38,440 nucleotides of DNA from an uncultured Chloroflexales bacterium (GTDB lineage Bacteria > Chloroflexota > Chloroflexia > Chloroflexales > Chloroflexaceae): NCBI GenBank assembly GCA_937967405.1, contig CALCJV010000010.1:1-38440 (forward strand), given 5' to 3'. The position numbers and the translations under genes were made by a program. This document shows, piece by piece, positions 33,471-38,440 of this stretch (position 1 is the stretch's first letter; every line of letters begins with the position of its first letter). Under the pieces are notes generated by a model. The model made no database searches, was not told the DNA's origin, and saw only the letters and a list, made by a program, of their open reading frames with translations.

Positions 33471-33830
33471 TTACTCTGGATTGAGGAGGAAACTCATCGT
33501 GTCGAGCAATACCGTTTGAGCGACTGGCTCCTCGACAATCCCGATGGTCCAATCGCTGGCATAGGGCACCGATTGCAAGACAACCATTGGCAACCGGCTG
33601 ACAATCACGATGGGCGTACTAGCAGTAGTATCATCAGCGCGGAGTTGCTCAATGACCTGTTCTTCGGCGGATTCAAGCTCTGGCAGCGCAATGACAAACA
33701 AGCTAGGCAGATCAGCGGGCAGGCTATGGGGCGTACATCGCATCACTGTATAGGTATCCGGTGGGATGAGGCTCGCAATCCGCTCCGCAACCCCCATATC
33801 TGCTGAAACTACCGCAATTGAGATCGGCAT
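33471..33830 (-). CDS. Degenerate receiver-domain protein
   Basis: 119 residues with the size and strand order of a CheY-like receiver: ISIAVVSADM, SLFVIALPELE, TPIVIVSR, WTIGIVEEPV. The phosphoacceptor Asp is missing (IALPE instead of the usual DLxMP), the acidic pair is reduced, and the conserved Lys of the KP motif is Glu (EEPV). It therefore cannot be phosphorylated in the usual way and may act by protein contact; this is inferred. GGAGG 10 bases before ATG 33830 sets the start. It lies 110 bases downstream of the ammonium transporter, where a GlnK regulator would more often be found. Confidence 0.68.
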   Translation of the reverse strand: MPISIAVVSADMGVAERIASLIPPDTYTVMRCTPHSLPADLPSLFVIALPELESAEEQVIEQLRADDTTASTPIVIVSRLPMVVLQSVPYASDWTIGIVEEPVAQTVLLDTMSFLLNPE

Positions 33831-33939
33831 ACGTGTCAACCTCCATCAGAAGTCGCATCTCCTGATAGCATTGTAACATGTCATTTCGTGCTATGCTACA
33901 TGGACATTGAGCACGCTGGGCAGAGGGATGGGCGCATGC

Positions 33940-35349
33940 TCAGCTGCGCGTGGGGCGGGCAGCGGGGCGCGTGGGACGGAGCTTCGGCGAGGCAACTTCC
34001 TCTTCGGTGGTAACAATGCGCGGGTAGCTCGCCTCGCCGTGTTCTTCGGCATCCAGCCCACGTAGCTCGCGTTCGGGATCAACCCGCAACCCCAGCGTGC
34101 GCTGTAAAATGAGGAAGATCACCAGCGATGTGCCTACAGCCCAGATGGCACACACGCTCACGCCAATCAGCTGCGCGGTGAATTGGGCCAAGCCGCCGCC
34201 ACTGAATAGTCCCACATCTATGGCAAACAAGCCGACCGCGAGGGTACCCCATACGCCGGAAACAAGATGCACAGGCACAGCTCCAACGGGATCATCAATG
34301 CGGAGGCGTTCCAGCCAATTGGTACTCATGGTCACGAGAAAGCCTCCAACTGCGCCGATAATCAGGGCACTGAGTGACTCTACGTTGTTGCACGGAGCCG
34401 TGATCGCTACCAGCCCGCCAAGCACACCATTCAGGGTATAGGTAAGCCGCCACGCCCCTGATAGCAGACGCACCGTGAACAGGGCGGCAATACCACCCGC
34501 AGCGGCCGCAATGTTGGTATTCACCGCAACAATCGCAATCATATCGGCATTCTCGCCCACTGCTGCGAGTTGGCTACCCGGATTGAAGCCAAACCAGCCC
34601 AGCCACAGGATGAATGTGCCCAACGTAGCCAGTGGAACCGAGTGCCCGCGAAACTCCTCGCGGCGGCTTTCGTCGAAACGACCAAGGCGCGGCCCAAGCA
34701 GCAGCGTGCCGATGAGGCCCGCCCATCCGCCGACGCTATGCACCACAGTGGAGCCAGCGAAATCGGTGAAGCCATTGCCGAACGGCAGATTGGCTAGCCA
34801 GCCTTGTTCCGACCAAGCCCAATGCCCAAAGATGGGATAGATTAGCGCAGCAATCACAACGCTGAAGATCAGGTAAACGACAAAGCGCGTGCGTTCAGCC
34901 ATGGCCCCCGACACGATTGTAGCGGCAGTACCGGCAAACACCAGCTGGAACAGCCAGAATGCTTGGACAGGTAGATTGTCGCTCCGTTCGGGGACGTTGA
35001 TCAGGAAGAAGCCTGATGTACCGATCCAGCCCGAGCCACTGCCAAACATGAGCGCAAAGCCGATAGCCCAGAAAGCTATGGTCGCAATCGCAAAATCTAT
35101 GACATTCTTGATCAAAATGTTGACGGTATTCTTCTCGCGGGTTGAGCCAGCTTCGAGAAAGGCAAAGCCAGCCTGCATAAAGAACACCAGAAACGCGGTA
35201 ACCAGCACCCAGACGGTATTGATCCCGCGTACCAACGCGGCCGTATCCGGCTCTGCGGCTTGGGCAAACGCCACCCCCCCACCCCAGTGGAGTAGGGTGG
35301 CAAGGGGCATGGCAATTGCCGCGATTTTGATCCAACGCAATGATTTCAA
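33940..35349 (-). CDS. amt: Ammonium transporter
   Basis: 469 residues. A signal-like first helix, then about 11 TM helices of the Amt/MEP/Rh family: VWVLVTAFLVFFMQAGFAFLEAG, NILIKNVIDFAI, IYPIFGHWAW, the first conserved pore His in VVHSVGGWAGL, FILWLGWFGFNPGS and VHLVSGVWGTLAVGLFA with the second His. The cytoplasmic tail is charged (EELRGLDAEEHGE) as in proteins gated by PII. It imports ammonium and ammonia. No glnK is adjacent. TATACT at 35386-35381 (minus) is a possible -10, without a clear -35. Confidence 0.95.
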   Translation of the reverse strand: MKSLRWIKIAAIAMPLATLLHWGGGVAFAQAAEPDTAALVRGINTVWVLVTAFLVFFMQAGFAFLEAGSTREKNTVNILIKNVIDFAIATIAFWAIGFALMFGSGSGWIGTSGFFLINVPERSDNLPVQAFWLFQLVFAGTAATIVSGAMAERTRFVVYLIFSVVIAALIYPIFGHWAWSEQGWLANLPFGNGFTDFAGSTVVHSVGGWAGLIGTLLLGPRLGRFDESRREEFRGHSVPLATLGTFILWLGWFGFNPGSQLAAVGENADMIAIVAVNTNIAAAAGGIAALFTVRLLSGAWRLTYTLNGVLGGLVAITAPCNNVESLSALIIGAVGGFLVTMSTNWLERLRIDDPVGAVPVHLVSGVWGTLAVGLFAIDVGLFSGGGLAQFTAQLIGVSVCAIWAVGTSLVIFLILQRTLGLRVDPERELRGLDAEEHGEASYPRIVTTEEEVASPKLRPTRPAARPTRS

Positions 35350-35569
35350 AGCTCCGCTCCGTCAGGGTTCTTATCGTTCTAGTATAGGCGATCTGTGTCG
35401 CGCCGATGCTGACAAAATCATTACAGTTTAGGCAGGATAAAGTTGTTTACATAGTGTACCATAGCCGCGCCGGTTCCAGCTACAGGCGCGACGCACAGAA
35501 GCTATCGCCGCCATTTGGAGAAAACGTCTAGCCGAATTTTTTGGCGTGCGTATTTGCGCCGCACCAATC

Positions 35570-35578
35570 TGCTATGCT
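35570..35578 (+). promoter_or_regulatory. Extended -10 promoter of the comM-like gene
   Basis: TGCTATGCT lies 47 bases before ATG 35625; the -35 position is poor. The rest of the 275-base gap back to amt holds the divergent amt promoter region and no gene that I can recognise. Confidence 0.45.
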
Positions 35579-35624
35579 AAGGCTAGCAGTGGCGATTGGC
35601 ACGCATCAAACGAGGAGTACCCCA

Positions 35625-37142
35625 ATGTTGGCGAAAGTTTTCAGTTGCGCCCTGAACGGCTTGGATGGCATGCTGGTGGAAGTTGAGGTAGACTTAGCGC
35701 AGGGCTTGCCCGCCTTCACCGTAGTCGGCTTGGCCGATACCGCCGTGCAAGAGAGCCGCGAGCGAGTGCGAGCGGCGATTAAGAATAGCGGGCTGAGCTT
35801 CCCGCTCAAGCGACTTACCGTCAATCTTGCCCCAGCCGATCTGCGTAAAGCGGGGCCTGTCTACGATCTCCCGATAGCGGTGGGCGTGCTGCTCGCCGCC
35901 GAACACGTCGCCGCCGATCTGTGCAAAGCGGTGTTTCTCGGCGAGCTTTCACTAGATGGCACGCTGCGCCATACCGATGGCATTCTGCCGATGGTGGCGA
36001 TTGCCCGCCAGCATGATATAGATACGGTGTATGTGCCCTACGAGGATGCCCCTGAAGCTGCGCTGGTAGCGGGCATGCAAATCATCCCCGTCCGCACGCT
36101 GGTTGAATTAGTGGCGCACATGCATGGCGATCACCCTATCGCGCCGTATCTGCCGCAGGGCAATGCCACCCCTGAGGCACCACCCTTCCCGATAGATTTT
36201 CAGGATGTGCGTGGCCAAGAACATATCAAACGCGCCCTTGAGGTAGCAGCGGCAGGCGCACATAATGTCCTGCTCTCTGGCAGCCCCGGAGCCGGCAAGA
36301 CGATGCTGGCGCGGGCACTAGTCTCGATTTTGCCCCCGATGGATATTGACGAATCGCTCGAAGTCACCCGCATCTACAGCGTGAGCGGCATGCTGCCCAA
36401 AGATGTGCCGCTTGTGCAGCACCGCCCCTTCTGTAGCCCACACCACACCACCTCACTCGCGGGCTTGGTGGGCGGTGGCGGTGGGCGGATCAAGCCCGGC
36501 GCAGTGACCCTCGCGCATCGGGGGGTGCTGTTCCTCGATGAGCTACCCGAATTCGGCAACAAGCTAGAGGTGCTGCGCCAGCCACTTGAAGACCGCGTCG
36601 TGACGGTGAGCCGTGCTTCAGGCAGCGTGACGTTTCCGGCCGCGTTTATGCTGATCGCCGCGCAGAACCCGTGCATGTGTGGCTACTATGGCGATCCCGA
36701 ACGGGCTTGCACCTGCTCACCATCAGCCGCGCTGCGCTACCAACGGCGCGTGAGTGGGCCGCTGCTGGATCGCTTTGACGTGCATCTGGATGTGCCGCGA
36801 GTGAAGTACGAGAAGCTCAGTAGTGATCGGCTCGGCGAATCGTCGGCAGTGGTCCGCCAGCGCGTGTGTGCCGCCCGCGAACGGCAGCACCGCCGCTTGC
36901 GCCACACCAATCTGCATGCCAATAGCGAGCTAGGCCCCAGTGAGTTGCGCCAGTTCTGTGCCCTCGATGCCGCTGGGCAAAGCCTGATGAAAGCCGCCGT
37001 GCGCCAGCTCAACCTCTCCGCACGCGGCTACTACCGTGTCCTGAAACTGGCCCGCACCATCGCCGATCTCGCGGATGCCGAGCAGATCGCTCCCGCGCAT
37101 ATTGCCGAGGCGATCCAGTACCGCACCCGCCGCGCCGAGTGA
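35625..37142 (+). CDS. comM: ComM/YifB-family Mg-chelatase-like AAA+ ATPase
   Basis: 505 residues. An N-terminal ChlI/Lon-like domain (AQGLPAFTVVGLADTAVQESRERV, NLAPADLRKAGPVYDLP, ELSLDG), then an AAA+ module with Walker A GSPGAGKT (about 219-226), LFLDELPEF as Walker B and IAAQNPCMCGYYGD. A short Cys cluster CMCGYYGDPERACTC may bind metal. C-terminal Mg_chelatase_C region. ComM is a hexameric helicase that extends D-loops during natural transformation. GAGGAG before ATG 35625 decides the start over the frame opening at 35541. It is convergent with an ABC permease. Confidence 0.93.
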   Translation: MLAKVFSCALNGLDGMLVEVEVDLAQGLPAFTVVGLADTAVQESRERVRAAIKNSGLSFPLKRLTVNLAPADLRKAGPVYDLPIAVGVLLAAEHVAADLCKAVFLGELSLDGTLRHTDGILPMVAIARQHDIDTVYVPYEDAPEAALVAGMQIIPVRTLVELVAHMHGDHPIAPYLPQGNATPEAPPFPIDFQDVRGQEHIKRALEVAAAGAHNVLLSGSPGAGKTMLARALVSILPPMDIDESLEVTRIYSVSGMLPKDVPLVQHRPFCSPHHTTSLAGLVGGGGGRIKPGAVTLAHRGVLFLDELPEFGNKLEVLRQPLEDRVVTVSRASGSVTFPAAFMLIAAQNPCMCGYYGDPERACTCSPSAALRYQRRVSGPLLDRFDVHLDVPRVKYEKLSSDRLGESSAVVRQRVCAARERQHRRLRHTNLHANSELGPSELRQFCALDAAGQSLMKAAVRQLNLSARGYYRVLKLARTIADLADAEQIAPAHIAEAIQYRTRRAE

Positions 37143-37226
37143 AGTGAGTGGAGCCACAGGGGTGTTGGGGGGGGCGGGTATGCAACTGGCGCGTACCTGA
37201 CAGTGCCTACCCTACCTGCTCCCAGA

Positions 37227-38093
37227 TTAGCCGTTGCGCTTGAGGATGCCCGTGCGTTTGGCATAGCGTTCCATGCGCCCGAACACGAACAAGCCGAGTG
37301 GGATGGCTACGAAAGCGGTCAGGGCGAGTGGCAGGATATGGCTGACCATCAGATCGGCAGGGGTAGCCCCATCGAGCAAGCCGCGCCGCATGCCATCGAG
37401 CATGTATGTGGCGGGCGAGAGGTACGAAATCGGCTGCAACCATTCGGGTAGCACGGTGATCGGGTAGTATACGCCGCTCACCAGCAAGATCAGAGCCTTG
37501 ATGATGTTGGTCATCTGGATGCCCTTTTCTGGCCAGAGTAGAGGCAACACGGCGGCCATCAAGCCCAAACCAATAAAGCCCAAGCTGCCCGCCAGCGTGG
37601 CAAGGGCCAGCGTCGCAAAATTGGCGTTGCTCACATCCACCTGAAATATCAATCCGAGTACGGCAAGGATAATCACTGTATGGACTGCACCAAACAGCAC
37701 GGCAAAGAGCGATTGCCCGATCAGGTGCGCGGTGCGGCTGACGGGAGCCATAAAGGTATACTCAATCGTACCTTCCCAGCGTTCCCACTGAATCGCCTCG
37801 CTGGTCATATCAAAGACAATCGAGAGATAGTGCCACACCACTGTGCCCACAATCAGGTAGAGGATGAAGTAGCTCGTGGCCGCATCCGATAGGGCTTCGC
37901 CCGTGATTGAGCTAGCGGCTTTGGCAATGAAGGTAATCGAGATCGCATTGACAATCGAGTAGACTATCCACACGACTTCCCAACCCCAGTAGCGTCTAGT
38001 CAGAAAGAGGTTACGCTCGATGAAGGCATATGAGCTACGCATCTCGCGCAGCAAGGTGGCTATCAGGCTCGGTTGGTGCGGTACAGTCGCCAT
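37227..38093 (-). CDS. ABC-2 type transporter permease
   Basis: About 288 residues with six TM helices: VVWIVYSIVNAISITFIA, SYFILYLIVGTVVWHYL, LIGQSLFAVLFGAVHTVII, a pair around TLALATLAGSLGFIGLGLMAAVLPLL, ALILLVSGVYYP and the last at LPLALTAFVAIPLGLFVF. The central SGVYYPITVLPEWLQ...SPATYMLDGMR is the ABC-2 signature. The ATPase gene is not in the window, perhaps further left or right. AAAAGG suits the third ATG (38093) better than 38105. A cytoplasmic basic C-terminus follows. Confidence 0.9.
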   Translation of the reverse strand: MATVPHQPSLIATLLREMRSSYAFIERNLFLTRRYWGWEVVWIVYSIVNAISITFIAKAASSITGEALSDAATSYFILYLIVGTVVWHYLSIVFDMTSEAIQWERWEGTIEYTFMAPVSRTAHLIGQSLFAVLFGAVHTVIILAVLGLIFQVDVSNANFATLALATLAGSLGFIGLGLMAAVLPLLWPEKGIQMTNIIKALILLVSGVYYPITVLPEWLQPISYLSPATYMLDGMRRGLLDGATPADLMVSHILPLALTAFVAIPLGLFVFGRMERYAKRTGILKRNG

Positions 38094-38214
38094 TGTGTGC
38101 ATCATCCTTTTTAGCGGGTCGGTTCAGGAGCATCGGGAATACGTTCTGCATCCCTAGCATACCATTGCCCACACGGGATTGAGATCAGCCTTGCGACGTA
38201 CATAGAGCAACCAC

Positions 38215-38440
38215 CTACCGCTCGCCTCGTACTGCGTGGGCCCCCAGCACTTCGAGCGCACGTTGCAGGGTCGCGTAGGTTCGCAGGCTCCGCAGATCTA
38301 CGCCAAGCTGCACCAATGCCTGTGCCAAGCGCGGGCGCAGACCGGCCAGCACACACTGGCTACCCATCATGCGCGTGGCTTGGGCGACCAGCAGCAAGCC
38401 CTGTGCACCATGCTGGTCAAGCTCTGGCACGCCAGTCACA
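38215..38440 (-). CDS. STAS-domain protein, truncated by the window edge
   Basis: Only the C-terminal 74 residues or so are present; the gene continues past the right end. The sequence DQHGAQGLLLVAQATRMMGSQCVLAGLRPRLAQALVQLGVD matches the second half of a STAS domain of the RsbS/RsbR (stressosome) or anti-anti-sigma type, with the AGLRPRLAQ motif. A likely phospho-Ser/Thr lies outside or at the edge. It is upstream of the ABC permease on the same strand, with 121 bases between; a functional link is not evident. Confidence 0.75.
   Translation of the reverse strand, partial: VTGVPELDQHGAQGLLLVAQATRMMGSQCVLAGLRPRLAQALVQLGVDLRSLRTYATLQRALEVLGAHAVRGER

Noticed and set aside
34475-35431. Plus-strand open frames opposite amt
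   Set aside because: Compositional shadows of the transporter; no start signals.
1-38440. CRISPR array, insertion sequence or prophage
   Set aside because: No regularly spaced repeats, transposase, integrase or phage structural genes are seen; the Cas4-like nuclease is not accompanied by cas genes.

Overview
This window looks like chromosomal DNA of a Chloroflexota bacterium, probably class Chloroflexia near the Roseiflexus/Kouleothrix group. That placement is inferred from about 60% GC, a secreted protein ending in YLPLVVR, a lone Flp-type pilin, a split Cas4-like nuclease beside a site-2 protease, and a KICCI/SGPGVI-type TrpF-like protein. I made no database comparison. No CRISPR array, prophage or insertion sequence is visible. 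Nearly all of the sequence is coding, and intergenic gaps are under 300 bases.

Layout: 1-410 is the end of an rRNA operon (5S) followed by tRNA-Glu and tRNA-Asp with their own promoter and terminator. 442-5586 holds a Cys/His-rich protein of unknown function, asnS, clpB and a single-domain response regulator. 5765-12521 holds an aldehyde dehydrogenase, a chagasin-like lipoprotein, a quinone oxidoreductase, a methyltransferase, a CpXC protein and a GT9 glycosyltransferase, with a family of short CAGGT/CTAGG-type repeats between some of them. 12526-13549 is a Crp/Fnr regulator beside a small DUF2892 membrane protein; a Crp-type half-site pair lies at about -41 of that gene's promoter. 13634-19256 is a purine operon (a PurS-like x2/PurL/PurQ fusion, then purC) followed directly by a small gene resembling a polymorphic-toxin C-terminus and a likely immunity gene.

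19269-21808 is a translationally coupled three-gene operon: nucleotidyltransferase-like protein, HPr-kinase-like P-loop protein, and a two-TM protein with a fibronectin-like domain. 21861-23898 is an rseP-type protease followed by a Cas4-like nuclease split over two overlapping frames, each carrying a TM segment. 24004-27426 is a TrpF-like protein with a structured leader, then a secreted M23 peptidase/LamG protein. 27460-29119 is a membrane-anchored glucosaminidase-like protein divergent from the Flp pilin. 29139-33306 is a GT87 glycosyltransferase and the three-subunit proton-translocating transhydrogenase (pntAA, pntAB, pntB). 33471-35386 is a degenerate receiver protein downstream of an ammonium transporter. 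35570-38440 holds a ComM/YifB AAA+ ATPase, an ABC-2 permease and a truncated STAS protein.

Across the window, eleven putative promoters share an extended -10 (TGN then a TATAAT-like hexamer), mostly with poor -35 boxes. Promoters with good -35 boxes mostly lack it. The least ordinary parts are the split membrane-hairpin Cas4-like nuclease, the toxin/immunity-like pair in the purine operon, the nucleotidyltransferase/kinase operon without a partner RiPP pathway, and the TrpF-like protein lacking the usual substrate-binding motif.
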